Below, in pieces: positions 11,189 through 23,612 of a stretch of 64,000 nucleotides of DNA (the first letter of the stretch is position 1; each line of letters begins with the position of its first letter). The position numbers and the translations under genes are program-made. Origin of the DNA: Diadema setosum. Its lineage: Eukaryota; Echinodermata; Echinoidea; Diadematoida; Diadematidae. The notes under the pieces are model-generated. The model made no database searches. It was given only the letters and a program-made list of their open reading frames with translations, and was not told the origin of the DNA. The stretch lies in the NCBI RefSeq assembly GCF_964275005.1, contig NC_092693.1, positions 17,923,706-17,987,705 on the forward strand. Reading direction: 5' to 3'.

Positions 11189-14021
11189 GGATATATAGTA
11201 ATAACAATGACTATTACCGGGTAGTAAGATTCAAACCGCGATCAGCAAACCACTTACAGTGTGACAATTCCAAAATGTTCATGATTTTTTTTCTGAATAG
11301 TTGCAATTACATGCAGAGTGGAATGTGGAAGAGCAAAGCACAAAACTGTTAAAACTGTTTACAGTGCATGTTGGACACTTTGGGACAGTCAGGTTGAACT
11401 CCTGAGATCCAAGCATGCACCATTTGGCCTGCTCAAACTGGCGCGATTTGGGTAACAGTAACTTTTGTCTGTGTACCTATGAACAGGAGCGGATAGAAAA
11501 GCGTGATTTGAATTGTACTCATTCAGCCTGTGTTAATGCCAATAAGCCTCATGGCAACTTCTGCTCACTGAAGGAAGTACTTAGTTAATAGCACACTTAG
11601 TAGCGGATGATATCAGGCACAAAAATTTATGGTATATAATTTTCACTTCTATGCCAACATCCCCCTCCCTGCCAAACACACAAACACAAACGCACACGTT
11701 TAGGCAGTCTTAGGCAGTTCTATCATTTTGCAACGGGGCCCCACAATGAGTGATTTAGGTGTTGAAGGGTTAAGACTGGGCTTACTCAGATTTGTTCACA
11801 CTTACAATCACTGTGGAGTCTGACCCTGAGTGGGAAAACGATGACACAGCACCTGGATAAATCCTTAAGCCTCGGTATTTGGAAATAGGTACACTACAGG
11901 TAGGTATTTTCTATTACTTTTCTCAAAAACAAATTCCAACTGACTGCGTGTAATGAAATCAATCAGCAATCAAATCCAATCAAATGCAGCTTGGCTGTCA
12001 GTTAAAATCAGACCCACATAAATCACCATTTGCAATTTGATTTTGCAGTCGCAATCAAAACGCAGGCCTATTACATGCATCAAGACCTGGCTTGCTTTGG
12101 TACCAGATTTCCATATCTGCATTACATTCATGGGGAATTACATGACCGATTATTCCTCCCACTACACGCTCCTCCATCCGTCTACCACGCATGTCAATCC
12201 TGTCACATTCATCCATGCTGCAAGTTGGGGCTTGCCTTCATGAATATTCACAACAGTTTGCACTTGTTCACAACATAATCCAACACCTCTGATTAGGGCT
12301 TTCAAACACTTGCAAGCCTGGCCAAGAGTCACACTGCAAAGCTAGCCCTCTAATTGGGGTGAGGGTCCCGCTCGTACGCAGGGGCTGTTGCAGCCTCCGG
12401 AAATTGCGAACTTTCGAAGAATGCGCACTGGTCCTCAATGAGGTCACCCCATGGCAAAAATCAGTCCAGTCCTTGGCAAAACTTTGCTCTGAATTTAAGG
12501 TTACACATCTACATAGGTACGAACTGTTGAATGTCTGTGGATCTGATACAAAGTTCAAATATGACCATGATTGGGTAAACTCAGAATTTCTGATAAAACA
12601 AATGAATTAAGTCTAAAAGGATAACTTGAACTTTGTATTCAAACCAAAATAAGAGCAGTAAGCTTGGTTTATAGACTTTATGCACATGAACTGACAGTTA
12701 ACATGTGGTGCTTCACACCTGACTGGCTCCAGTTTAAAGCTTGGTCCATAAAACTCTGGCAATGACTGGGCACTTGGACTACTATAGGATATACTGTAAC
12801 TCGTATTTGCTGCATTGTGCTACAGGGTGCTTATCGGATTCACGATCCTCTGAAACTTGCCTATGAATGCTCCATTCTATTTCACTGGCAAATTAAGAGA
12901 ATATTTTAATCTTCTAACGGCAACTGTTACAAGGCATGCACCTCCCCACCCTCTCCTCCACCCCCTCCCAACAAAAAGCCAACCAAACAAAAAGAAACTA
13001 GAAAATCACTCCAATTTTTTATTTTCTAAAAAGTTTATAGACACTTCTTTCTCATTTCATCAATGTAGTTTTCTAATTGTTGCAAAAATCAACCACTTGT
13101 GATATTGTCATACAAGTCTAAATTCACAAAATAGTATAATTGCAAAATACACCAAATATAGAAAGAAAACTTTGTGGTAGTTGATTGACTACAATGTAGC
13201 ACATTACTTGCTAACCGGAAATTCTGCAAGATACAATGTAATTTGAAAAAGAGCATCAAAACAATCCACGGAGGTAACTAACCTTTCTGACACATGACAT
13301 TAAAAAACAAAACAAAACAAACAAAAAATTTACTACATCAAATTAAACATCTACAATACACACATAGCTTCAGGAAGTATTATGTAATGTGTGTGTGTCT
13401 GTGTGTGTTTTATACTATAATATCTTGAACTACAAGATGATTCTTCATACTACAGACCTAGCCATCCAAGAGAACAAAATCCATTGTAAGTTCTTTTTAT
13501 TACTGATAACATCAAACACAGCAAATCTGTGGACCTGACCCCCCCCCCCAAAAAAAAAAAAAAAATCCTTCAATGTCTAATGATACCATTCACCTGAATG
13601 TCATCAATATGCATTGCATATGGGCATTCTTGAAAATGGAACGTCAAAACAGTCTTGTGTGCTACCATTTGCAACTGGTTTTACATTATGATGCTTTTTT
13701 TCCCGTGCCTATCAATAAATCCTGCTACTTTCCAGCATCACCACTACTGATAGAAAAAAAAAGAAGCAGCAACAAATATTAAAGATATTCTCCTCTGTGA
13801 AAAGCATCCAATACTTCAACAGCCACATCTGCCCTTGAGCTTGATACTTGCATTTGTGCGACAATGCATTCGTCCATTCAGTTTTTTCTGTCATTGTCAC
13901 TATTCATCGTAAAGGAATGAACCCCTTGCGGAAATGAAGTGCACAAAAAAGAAGAGGTTTGACTTTGAACTACTTGGCACATATACTACTTCCTATCCCT
14001 TTCATTTGTCAACAGACATAT

Positions 14022-14054
14022 GAACACACACACACACACACACGCACACACATA
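14022..14054. repeat. (AC)n microsatellite, imperfect
   Basis: CACACACA run broken by a G and a T. Confidence 0.85.
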
Positions 14055-14179
14055 CACAATACATGATGACTATAATAACCGCAATAACAACAAAAGATCC
14101 CGTGTGCCTGACAACCCATCTCTAATGAACAGCAAGTATGGAAAGAGATCTAGATATCTACTTCTCCCTCAAGGAAACT

Positions 14180-14345
14180 GGCAGTGTCAGCATCCATTGC
14201 AAGCGATTAACAAAGGGGCTTGATACGAGGCCGGGGCACGGATCTATCGCGGCATATTGATGGCCCGGCAGAAACATCGGGGTCGCCGGAAAACGAGAAC
14301 GCACGCTCTTGATTAGTCTCCAGCATTTGAGGACGGAGGATGTGT
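14180..14345. other. GC-rich, CpG-containing island of unknown role
   Basis: A compact island of high-complexity, CpG-rich sequence in AT-rich surroundings. It has AACAAAGG (a TCF/SOX-like site) at its left edge. The - strand is open through it, but I see no motif or clean splice sites. It could be a conserved regulatory element or an unrecognised exon. Confidence 0.25.
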
Positions 14346-15611
14346 CGCGTACAGTATATTCATGATTAAGTAAGAGAGGATTCGAGAAGCAAAATTGTGC
14401 TTTGAAGACACGGCATGGGATACTTTCAAGGAACGACAAGAGTTATGAAGAAAATGAGGCAGAATGGTGAAAGACATGATGGAACAAGAACAGAGAGGAA
14501 GACACAAAAAAGAAGACTCACTGGATTTACAACTGCAAGGGATACCAAGACAGTGTTATGAAATTTCAACACTACTCTTACACAAGTTTAAATAAGATCA
14601 TTTGGGAATAAATGCTGATCCTCATCACTGGACGATATAAGCGGCGTTCAAGTGTTTATCAGCCTTTTGTAATCTCAGTGTACTAGTACGGTTGTATACC
14701 AGTGTCTTTGGGTCTTGTGACATAGTGTACTCATCAGTGTCACTATTTTAGTATTTGATTTGTATGAAGAATATTTCTATAACTTCTGTAACTTCTGTAA
14801 CATGCTTTATTTCTCAATTCACACAGAATATAGCATAGTGTACAGTGTACATGAGGTATAGTGTACATGTACGTGAAGATATGATAGATAATGCATTACT
14901 CATACACTGCATTGATATACACGCTTTTAATATGGAGAAATGAAATATTCAATTGGTTCTAATCATTTTAAAGATATTTCATGACATTCAGACACTGTTT
15001 TCTGACCTCATCAGCTTACTATACTGCATGCTGCGCCTCAAGCGTACACTTAGTGCGCATGATAAATGCACAACTCGAATGCCTACAGCTTGAAATCCAT
15101 TGGACCCACTTGCCGATGAAAGGCCTTCAAAAAATTATACAAATAAAAAAAATTCCTCGATCCAGATGGGAGTCTGGATCACTTCCAAAATTGAATCATC
15201 TGTTCCTTGTGTTATCATCTTTTAAAGTTGGTTTCATCCAAATCCATGTACAGCTTTTTTAATTATTTTGTAAACAGACAGACAAACACTAATGTTGTCT
15301 TAGCTAGTCCTCAATCTGTGTTTTGCATTTCTCTCATAACAAAAATTATTTCTCTTTTTTTAGAAATTTGTAATACAGTGCTGCCCTTCCTGTGTCTTAG
15401 AAAATATATTTCAAATTTTTAAACAGAGGGTTGGAGAAAATATTTCCTACTACTCTGAAAGAAAAAAAAAAGGAGAACTAGTGGCACTATATAACTGATT
15501 TACAGTAATTCTAATCATGCTTTTCACTGCATGCTATTGTTACGTTCTCACACCACTGTTGTCAAAACAGCAACTTGCTTCAGGGCTCAAATCTTCCTCT
15601 GAGCTTTTCCA

Positions 15612-15781
15612 CCAGGGGCCCGTTGCATAAAAGTTACTATTATGGTAACTTTGCCATCCAATGGCAACTTCCATAGTATTCTTGATTTTGATTGGCTGTT
15701 GAGTATTGTTGCCATGGTAGTAACCATTGGATGGCAAAGTTACCATAATAGTACTGTAACTTTTATGCAACGGGCCCCAGG
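15612..15781. mobile_element. Foldback MITE at a CCAGG target, copy 2
   Basis: Inverted arms begin GGCCCGTTGCATAAAAGT and end with the exact inverse. They also hold a second inverted block TTACCATAATAG/TTTGCCATCCAATGG. CCAGG lies on both sides (15612-15616 and 15777-15781), consistent with a 5-bp duplication of CCWGG as at 9096. The centre holds TTTTGATTGGCTG. Non-coding. Confidence 0.85.
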
Positions 15782-15806
15782 CTTGCAAATCGACGATAAG
15801 GTAAGA

Positions 15807-16214
15807 TTAAAGGGATGGTACAGTATTGGTGGATATGAGAATTAGGCTTTTAACTTTTTGCGAGGTACCAAGAAAACACTTAAGAAATATTACAGAGCAT
15901 ACCGTTTTAAGAGGAATTCAAAGTTTATTTGATGAAAATCGGGTTTTGAATGACTGAAACATCCAAAAACAAAGTAAAACAAAGCGACTGTAATAAAAGG
16001 TGGGTCCCATACTTTATTACAATCTCTCTGTTTTGGATAACTCAGCCATTTCAAAACCAATTTTCATCAAATTAACGTTGAATTCCTCATGGAATTACAT
16101 ATTTCATATTTCATATTACATATTTCATATTTCATAAGAGGTTTCTCATTATCTCACCAAAAAATGTAATAAACCTGAAATTAGGTCTCAACCAAAACTA
16201 TACGATCCCTTTAA
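15807..16214. mobile_element. TTAA-flanked palindromic MITE (family P), copy 3
   Basis: TTAA at both ends, opening AGGGATGGTACAGTATTGG and closing ACTATACGATCCCT. The central hairpin is AATAAAAGGTGGGTCCCA. A short ATTTCATATT array (about 16100-16135) expands the right arm. Its right edge is only about 38 bp from the splice donor of the exon at 16253-16582, separated by a G-rich tract. Confidence 0.85.
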
Positions 16215-16252
16215 GGGGGGGGGGAGGGGAGGGAGGAAGATCTGGCTCTCAC

Positions 16253-16582
16253 CTGCACAACGTCCTCTGACTTTTCCTTGGGTCCCTTGCCCAGCATGCG
16301 GGTCACCATGGCAACGACATCATCCTCCACCTGGGCGCTGGCGTCCTGCGTCCGCGAGCCGAGGTCCTGGCTGACCTCCTGCATGCGCAGGGCGGCCTCG
16401 GCCAGGGACGTGTCGTGGAAGATGGCGACAAAGGTCTCCGCAAGGTGGTTGCTGGCCTGGCACATGGCGTTCATGGCGGTCAGGCACTGCCCGCTGTACG
16501 TCTGCAGATCTTCCAGGTTGGCCTGCAGGCTGTTTGGCAGGCTCCGGTGGAAGTGCGAACGACTCTTGGCCTCCCCCGCCAT
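16253..16582 (-). CDS. First coding exon of an unidentified helical protein (partial gene)
   Basis: The ATG at 16582 has a strong context (ACCATGG). The frame runs 110 codons to CAG/GTGAGA, a good phase-0 donor (GT at 16251-16252). An upstream in-frame GTG is less likely as a start. Base composition is clearly richer in G+C than its surroundings, as in the GPI exons. The peptide starts MAGEAKSRSHF; after a basic start, about residues 15-95 look helical (LEDLQTYSGQCL, NHLAETFVAIF, AEAALRMQEVSQDL), then a charged KGPKEKSED linker. The helix pattern vaguely recalls the N-terminus of BAR/IMD-type membrane-curvature domains, but I do not recognise the family. Exons to the left were not found, so the protein is incomplete here. 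Confidence 0.75.
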
Positions 16583-17400
16583 GGTCCTGCCTCTTTGGCT
16601 TGGCACTCACTCAGTAGGACAGATTGGGACTTCAGATGCCAGTGATAAAGATGGTGGTGGTGGTGGTGGTAATGGCGGGGCCAGGGAACAGAAAAGTGTC
16701 TTCTACGGAGAGTTTTGACTAAAATCATTGACTAACAAACTCCTTGAAAGACCAACTCGTCTCTGAAACAGTTGACTTACTGTAATCCACACCAGGGCAA
16801 AGAGGGCTTATGACACTGTTTCTTATCCTGGCCCTTGGTTGCATGTGTGCAAGAGCAACATGGTGAATTAGTGCTCCAGAAGAAACTCATCTAGATTATA
16901 ACCCTGAACTCACTTCCCCTACGATTCCATCTGTATTTGAGAGCGAGCAGGAAGGGGCAAAAAAAAAAGAAAAAAAGAAAAGAAAAGAAGATATAGAATT
17001 GCTTCTGTTGAGTCTTTTCATCTACATGGTGACTTGCACACGCAGTGTTCATTCATAAATACAGCACAGATCAATGGAGATGGCATCAGTTGCATTCATG
17101 ACTGTCAACAATGGACGGACTCCGACAACGCCGGCAGGGGACGCCCACATAACAGCGGCACACTTTCCATTTTCCAGCTATCCACTGTGACGCCACTTCC
17201 TCTTCACCGCAGCGCCAATCAATTGGGGGAGTGTGTCAAAGCGCAAACCTTCACTGCAACTCATCAATGTGTCCGTCACTCGCTGGCTGCCGGAATGGCT
17301 GTAAGCCGCCGCCACCTTGCCTTTGTAGGCTCCGCTTGAAGTATCGATAGATGACGCCTTGAGCGTCAGTGTGTGCGTAATTGTTTTCTCCGAGTATCTA
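16583..17400 (-). promoter_or_regulatory. Candidate 5' UTR and promoter region of the - strand gene
   Basis: Sequence upstream of the ATG at 16582. A CCACCACCAC tract lies just 5' of the start. CpG-containing sequence with a GCCGCCGCCACC-type motif follows at about 17100-17350, after an A-rich stretch near 16960. This would suit a promoter or an untranslated first exon; no TATA box or defined start site is visible. Confidence 0.3.
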
Positions 17401-17923
17401 CAGAGTATTGTCTCTCGCTTTTGTTGGCACAGCGATTCCGGAAGGTCTCATCAGTGGCCAATCTGCAACAAACAGCAACAGATAATGAACAAAGAAAAAA
17501 TTATTCTAATCCTTGTATGAGAAATAAAAAAGTTGTTGTTATTGCAACTGAAAGCTCCGGAAACATCAGGAAAATCTCAACAGGAAGCTTTCATTTTTCA
17601 TACTATTTTTCTTTATCAAGTTGGGTGGTAGTTTTACCTTTGACGTGACCACTCATTAATCAAATTACTTCGTGTTTGTAGTGCTGTAGCTGTTCATAAC
17701 AAGCATTAAAACAAATGCCTTAACAAACTCCTTACATAGCAACACTTCAAGAGAAACTGTAAAAAAAAAGTCACTCTGAATTCTTAATACTCTGCAGATT
17801 CCTATTAATTCTACGAAAAGAAGTACTCTTGTAAGCTTGATAAATAACAATTTAGAGCACATTTGTGAATAATAATCCTGTTTGAAGTATAATATATGTA
17901 TAATATATATATATATGTATGTG

Positions 17924-17956
<33 letters not shown>

Positions 17957-18127
17957 CTCCTAGATGGGTCATTTGGAAGACATTTCCATTTGTTTTATAT
18001 GCAAATTTGTTATATACATGTTCAATGGCAGTTTACGCAATGGAGACACGAAAATTGTCTCCTTAATGACCAGTTGTCTCCCTAATGAAGACACTTCCCC
18101 CCAATGTGTCTCCCTAAGGTGCCATCT

Positions 18128-18176
<49 letters not shown>

Positions 18177-18878
18177 TATATATATATATATTTATATATT
18201 CATATTCACTTCATATGAAAGAGCAAGTTTGGATACACCTTCAAGAAATTCAAACTAATATCAAGACATTAAAACCACTCATTCTCACTTGCTTCTAAAC
18301 AAAATCAGTGTATTTTACCATGAACAAATAATCTTGTAAATTTTTTGTAACAATAGTATTCTTAATATCAGATATGAGCCTTGAGTTCCTCAAGAACAAT
18401 TGGGAGCCCCTTCAATTATGAATGATCCCCAAAAGTGTGAATAAAATCTATTTAGGCACTGTCAGGAACACGGCAAAAATGTGGAAAAGAAGACTACCAA
18501 TGAGGTACAGTGTATATGCCAGATGGTAATGGATGATCAGGAGCCGTAACTCACTGCAGCCTTTTGCCCAGGTGAGTCATAAAAAAGTTAAAGCGAGAAC
18601 ACTGCAAACACGAACATGAGTGTATTAGGAGGGTTAGAGCTCAAAAAAAGTACATTTCCTTTTTTTTTAATAGCTTTTACGCATTGTGCCATAGCGATAA
18701 TCTGTGAGAAATGGTAAAAAGAAGAACATAACATAAGCAATATGCCATGACTCCCTCTGAACTTTTTTGTGTGGTTTTTAATCTCCACCCCTAGCATTCA
18801 ATCAGTTAAAGTTTTCCTTCTTGTAAACTGTCTCCAGCAAAACAACAGGGAGTTTTAGATTTGTGACATGGACATTTA
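17401..18878. other. No gene seen; AT microsatellites
   Basis: Contains two long (AT)n tracts (17900-17956 and 18130-18201). Between them, at about 18040-18125, is a small cluster of repeated GTCTCC(C/T)TAATGA motifs. No coding signal. Confidence 0.5.
18130..18201. repeat. (AT)n microsatellite
   Basis: Long near-perfect TA repeat; a shorter one is at 17900-17956. Confidence 0.95.
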
Positions 18879-19436
18879 AGACCCCGTTTACAGTGCGGGG
18901 CTCGGCCCGGCCGTGGCCGAGCCCGCCTTCATTTCAGTGTTATCGCGCAAAAGGCCAAATGCGGGGCCAAAATTGGCCGCGCATTTGGCCACGCTCTAGA
19001 GGTGGTCTCGGCCGCGGGCCGGCCTTTTCTTAGTGTAAACGCAAACTGGGCCAAATGCACGGCCAATCTTAGTCTGGCTTCCAGACTCTCTGCCCGTACT
19101 ATGTCGCTATTCAGGATATTAACCCCCTCAACGTCTAAAACTAGTATAATTTAAGGTGGTTTTGTCCTGCAAAGGATTTTTCCTTCGGCAAAGGCCTTTG
19201 CCCGATCGGCGACTTTGTCGCCACAGAATCTAGTTGGCAAAGGGTCTGAAAACCAGACTATACCAAATTGCATTTGTTTACAAGCAGAGTGCCACTACGA
19301 CAAAATATTGAAAGGTTTGAATTAAGAAAGCGGCCGAGTCCGGCAGTGTAAATGGAAAAAATTGCGGGGCTCGGCCCCGCAATTGAGGCTGGGCTTGGCC
19401 GCGGCTCGGCCCAGCCCCGCACTGTAAACGGGGTCT
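18879..19436. mobile_element. GC-rich TIR element (AGACCCCGTTTACAGTG ends)
   Basis: The ends AGACCCCGTTTACAGTGC and GCACTGTAAACGGGGTCT are exact inverses. They continue into GGGGCTCGGCC-type arms rich in GGCC and CGGCC. Length is 558 bp with no transposase. A second TIR element (19070-19260) is nested inside. The target duplication is unclear, so the superfamily is left open. Confidence 0.85.
19070..19260. mobile_element. Nested small TIR element (TAGTCTGG ends)
   Basis: TAGTCTGGCTTCCAGACTCT at the left is matched by the inverse TAGTCTGGTTTTCAGACCCT at the right. The centre is GGCAAAGGCCTTTGCC-rich. At 191 bp it interrupts the larger GC-rich element, so it is the younger of the two. Confidence 0.8.
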
Positions 19437-20439
19437 AGGACAAAAGAAAAAAAATGGTGCCCCCACAGGATCACTGCATCAAGTAGCTCTCTGTGGTGCG
19501 AATTTGAACGGATGCAAAATAGTCCAGAACTGACCATGCAAACTCAAACGATGTGAGGTCAATTTTTATTTACGTGCAAATTTTCACATGCGCAGAACAG
19601 GTTTTTTTTTTTTTTTTTTTCTCTCTCTCTGAACGTCCATGTCACAAAAATCTAAAGCTTCCTAATGTCTTCTGCACAACAACACTGGCATCGTAATGGT
19701 CACATCACACGAAAAAAAGGACACTAGTGATTAACTACCTGTCTTTTCCGAGTATCTATTTCACTATCTGTACAGGAAACCTTTCCCAATTTCTAAATCA
19801 GAATTCAACAGAGTCACTGTTTTGAATGAAAGCTAGACATCACTGTCAAGCTCATTCAAGTTCAAATAATCAAAATCAAATTAAATTTGACACAAGAAAA
19901 AGTAAGGGCCATCTTACTGGTAATCACTTGCCTTTTTGTTTGCAATCTCAGTTTCAATGTATATTATTTTGACTTCTCTGCCACGAACAAGTGTAATTTG
20001 GGAAAATCTTGAGCAGGAGTCATGCACACCATATCATTTGAGAATTTATCTAAAGAGGAACAAGGAAACACAACGTCTATAGATGAAAAAAACAAAACAT
20101 TAAGCAAGCATGAGCATGACTCTGGTATAGGCTGCTGTGAGCTATGCCCGAAGGATAAATCAGATATCATTTACATGTAGCCAATGAAGAAGAATGCAAT
20201 GAAATCGAATGATCGCCTAAGAGTACCAAATATTAATAGGTCTGCATTCTGAATTTGCTCAGATTGAAATCTCATTGTTTTTCTTTCTCTTTTTTTCCCC
20301 TGCTATTAGTGGCACATAGAGATTCAGCAAATACACAAATGGACCTGCCTCTGTGAGAATTTCAAACTTTCACAAGAAAGCTTACACAGTTCAATTTTTA
20401 TGTTTTTTTTTTGGTGTTTTTTTTTTTGTGTTTTTTTCT
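19437..20439. other. No gene seen
   Basis: AT-rich with T homopolymers (near 19602 and 20403). No feature recognised. Confidence 0.45.
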
Positions 20440-21404
20440 TTATATGTTTTATTGATTTCAACTATTGGCATACGAACATAAATCACTTCCAATTATGGTA
20501 TACAAATAACACAAACAAGAAAAATAAGTTTGCGAGAAAAGAAAAAGAGAAAAAGAGAAAAACGGCAGCAAAGTAGAGGTACGTTCGACCTTCAGTCCTC
20601 CATCAAGGGGAGAAGGGAAATGAAAAGCCGGAAGATACGCTGTAGTTCACAACAAAAATAAGAGATGATTTCGATTCGCCACAGAAAGAGGGGAAAAGGG
20701 CAAACTCACTTACACTTTGAATGTATAACTATTGTGATGAAAAAGATAAAAGTGGAGGGAGCATCTATTCCCTCCCAAGCATACACATTGTAGAGACTCT
20801 CTAACGTATATTCTACATACCTTGTCAACATACCAACCTAACAAAATAGATTGTACATAAATGTACATACATACAACTACAAAGGTTCGAAAGAACTTTC
20901 CCTCATCTCCACATTCCTTTAAATGCCGAAAATCTCGAAAAAAAGAAGAAGAATCAACTACAGATGTATAAACAAACAACTGGGTACTCTGTACGCGGAA
21001 ATATTTATCAACATGTAGTTCCCAACACCCTTGGCAGAGGACAACTCGGTTGGCAAAGGTGCAGACAGCAATATAACAAGAGTATTAAAAGTTAACAGGA
21101 TAAATATATAAGATAAATATAACAAGGTAAATATACATATAACAAGAGTGGTATCATGATTTAAAAGGTACAATATGCATATGCACATTACAAATCAAAC
21201 TTCCATTTTTTGAAATGGGTTGATAATTTGCCTTTCTTTTTTGCCAAATAATATTCTGTTTCCTTCAGAGTTTTAATAAAAGACTTTAATACTGCCACAT
21301 AATTAGGATTACCACCTTTAAATGTGCACACATAAATAACAAGGTAAATATACATATAACAAGAGTGGTATCATGATTTAAAAGGTACAATATGCATATG
21401 CACA
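20440..21404 (-). mobile_element. Probable LINE 3' untranslated remnant with tandem duplication
   Basis: This lies downstream (on the - strand) of the LINE open frame at 21405-21944. A segment of about 130 bp (21121-21250) is repeated at 21338-21470 with very few differences, from AACAAGGTAAATATACATAT through TTTGCCAAATAAT. The repeat includes the end of the open frame. The 217-bp offset marks a tandem duplication of the LINE terminus. Assigning sequence left of 21121 to the LINE is inference. Confidence 0.5.
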
Positions 21405-21944
21405 TTACAAATCAAACTTCCATTTTTTGAAATGGGTTGATAATTTGCCTTTTTTTTTGCCAAATAATATAATAATAACTGCCAGAAAAAGAAATGTCAA
21501 AAATTTATCCTTGACAACCCCAAAAAATTTATTAAAATCTGTTAAATTAAAATTTAAATCATACTTGTTATGTATTAAGCGTAACAAATCATTCCAAATG
21601 GGGCTTACCTTCTCACAATCACAAAAAAGATGCATTATTGTTTCTTCAGCTTTATTGCAAAAACTACAATTTGGGGAGTTCTTCCGTTTAATCTTGTATA
21701 AAAAGGAATTCAAGGCTATGGTATTATGAAATAATTTAAAATAAAAGGAACGTAAACGAGTATCTACAGTACATCTAAAGTTATTAATAATAATATGCAC
21801 AGTTTCCCAGTTAATATCATGCGGAAGAGCTACTTTACTGCCCCAAAATACATATCGTGTGTCTGGAACACACTTATCCAACAATATATTATAAGCATAA
21901 CAGGGTGTTTTTTGTTTGAAGTGTAAACACTTATCCACTACCAC
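21405..21944 (-). pseudogene. LINE ORF2 C-terminal fragment (zf-RVT-like)
   Basis: About 179 open codons with no in-frame ATG of their own; a stop lies just upstream in frame, so the element is 5' truncated or decayed. Near the middle is the RSFYFKLFHN...NSFLYKIKRK block, followed by a CCHC-type knuckle in the SPNCSFCNKAEETIMHLFC region and then a PIWNDL-type tail. This order is typical of the domain following the reverse transcriptase in many non-LTR retrotransposons. The RT and endonuclease domains are absent. Confidence 0.75.
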
Positions 21945-22561
21945 AATACCATTTTTTGGTCATCTCTATAAATAATTCTTAAGTCACTGCATGTAGAGCA
22001 TGTTTAATCCTTTGTCACGCTTCATTTGCTGTTTTGGCATATTATGTGTGCTTGCCTCTTAAATCCTCAAGAATTATCTCTCTACTTTGCCAATCAAATT
22101 TGGAAGCAATAAGCCAGTTCGTAATCAGCTCATGTACACACTGGTACAAATGACCTTTCTTTTTTCTCAGTTGGTTTATAGGCACTTCACTCATTTTTAA
22201 AGCGGCATAATGCATTTAAAGCTTGCCTGACGTAACAATTTATGGAATTCGAGTTCAAACAAAGAATGAACTTGCGTTTAGACCAGGTGACCAGAAAGCA
22301 GGCATCCATTTCATTGTTTTGTACTGAATGCAATAACAACTCTTTTCTTTTAATATTGCCAAATAACCAAGCTTGCTGTCAGGTGGATGTGCTGACAAGC
22401 ACCAATTAGATAAGGATCACATGAATAATCATCATTTCACAGATGCCTATCTCAGTGAATTAACGAACTATAAAAATGCCTGCTGGCATAGATGACCTTT
22501 TTCTGCTAAAGTGCAAAGTGGAATTAAAAACTGGTCTATTACATTGTATAAGCACTGGGTT
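21945..22561. other. No gene seen
   Basis: Possibly more decayed LINE sequence on the - strand; no recognisable domain remains. Confidence 0.35.
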
Positions 22562-23102
22562 TTAAAGGACAAGTTCACCTTCATTAACATAAGGATTGAG
22601 AGAATGCAGCAATATTAGTAGAACAGATCAGTGAAAGTTTGAGGAAAATTGGACAATCGATGCAAAAGTTATGAATTTTTAAAATTTTTGTGTTGGAACC
22701 GCTGGATGAGGAGACTACTAAGGCTCGTAATGTCATATGAGTACAACAGTATAAAGAAAGTGTAAAGAAAATTCAACATATTTTCAATTTTTTTCGCATA
22801 ATAAAAGAGCACTTGACTTGCCTCTTTCTAAAGGCAATGGGAATAATATTACCCATAACATATGTCAGTAACGAGTCAAGGGAATGAATACTTTTTTCAA
22901 AAGATGAAATTTTGTGAAATTCTCTTTATATTTTCCTTATATTGTAGTCTTCTCATCCAGTGGTGACTGCACAAAAACTTCAAAAATTCATAACTTTTGA
23001 ACGGATTGTCCGATTTTCCTCAAACTTTCAACGATGTGTTCTACTAATAATTGCTACATTCTCTCAATCCTTATGTTAATGAAGGTGAACTTGTCCTTTC
23101 AA
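22562..23102. mobile_element. TTAA-flanked palindromic MITE (family H), complete copy
   Basis: TTAA at the left and a mutated TCAA at the right enclose a palindrome with ends AGGACAAGTTCACCTTCA and its inverse. The arms share GAATGCAGCAATATTAGTAG and AAAAGTTATGAATTTTT with 175-1981 and 63588-64000. About 540 bp, non-coding. Confidence 0.85.
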
Positions 23103-23612
23103 TATGGCATGCAAAACGTTTCCTGATGACAAAAGAAAATGCCAACGCTATACAAGTAGATGAATGGCTACGTCAAGGTGGGATAAATTCATAAATACGT
23201 TCGAGCTCAGTCATACATTCTCCCAAAGAGTGAGACCATTTACCACTCGATGATATCCATATGATTATCACTTTCTGTCTGCTCCATGAAGAACAAAAGT
23301 TTTATTGCCCATCGATACGACTGGTACGTGCCGGAGCTTCTCTGTCGATTTCCTCTTCAGTCTCGGGACATCCCCTATCTCTTCATACCCTACATATTGT
23401 ACTCTTGACTGCCACACTTTCTCTTGTAAAGCACTGTATTTCTACCTTTTGGTTATTTTGTATCACTTCATGTGCAGATCATATCATCTTCATATACCTT
23501 TATGCTTCATTTCAGTGCAGTTCTACAGGAATTTTGCAGAGCATGAATGGCATGAATTACATATTTTGGGGCAATGGTTATCAATTCAATGGCTGACTGA
23601 CAAGAATGCATT
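23103..23612. other. No gene seen
   Basis: Open frames of about 100 codons overlap in two + frames (23261-23616), but they carry no known motif and no splice evidence. Confidence 0.35.

Larger units (their letters stand above)
10581..15611. other. Long gene-poor stretch
   Basis: About 5 kb of AT-rich DNA with (GT)n, (AC)n, a C/A run near 13540 and a GC-rich patch at 14180-14345. If the gene with its first exon at 16582 runs leftwards, part of this could be its intron. No exon with a recognised product was found here. Confidence 0.4.

Noticed and set aside
16211..16606. Longer version of the 16.5-kb exon using a GTG start and reading past the donor
   Set aside because: The ATG at 16582 has a strong context, and GTGAGA at 16252 is a clean donor; the extra residues fall in the intron.
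17882..18218. Open frames through the AT microsatellites
   Set aside because: Translate to low-complexity YIYIYI; microsatellite artefacts.
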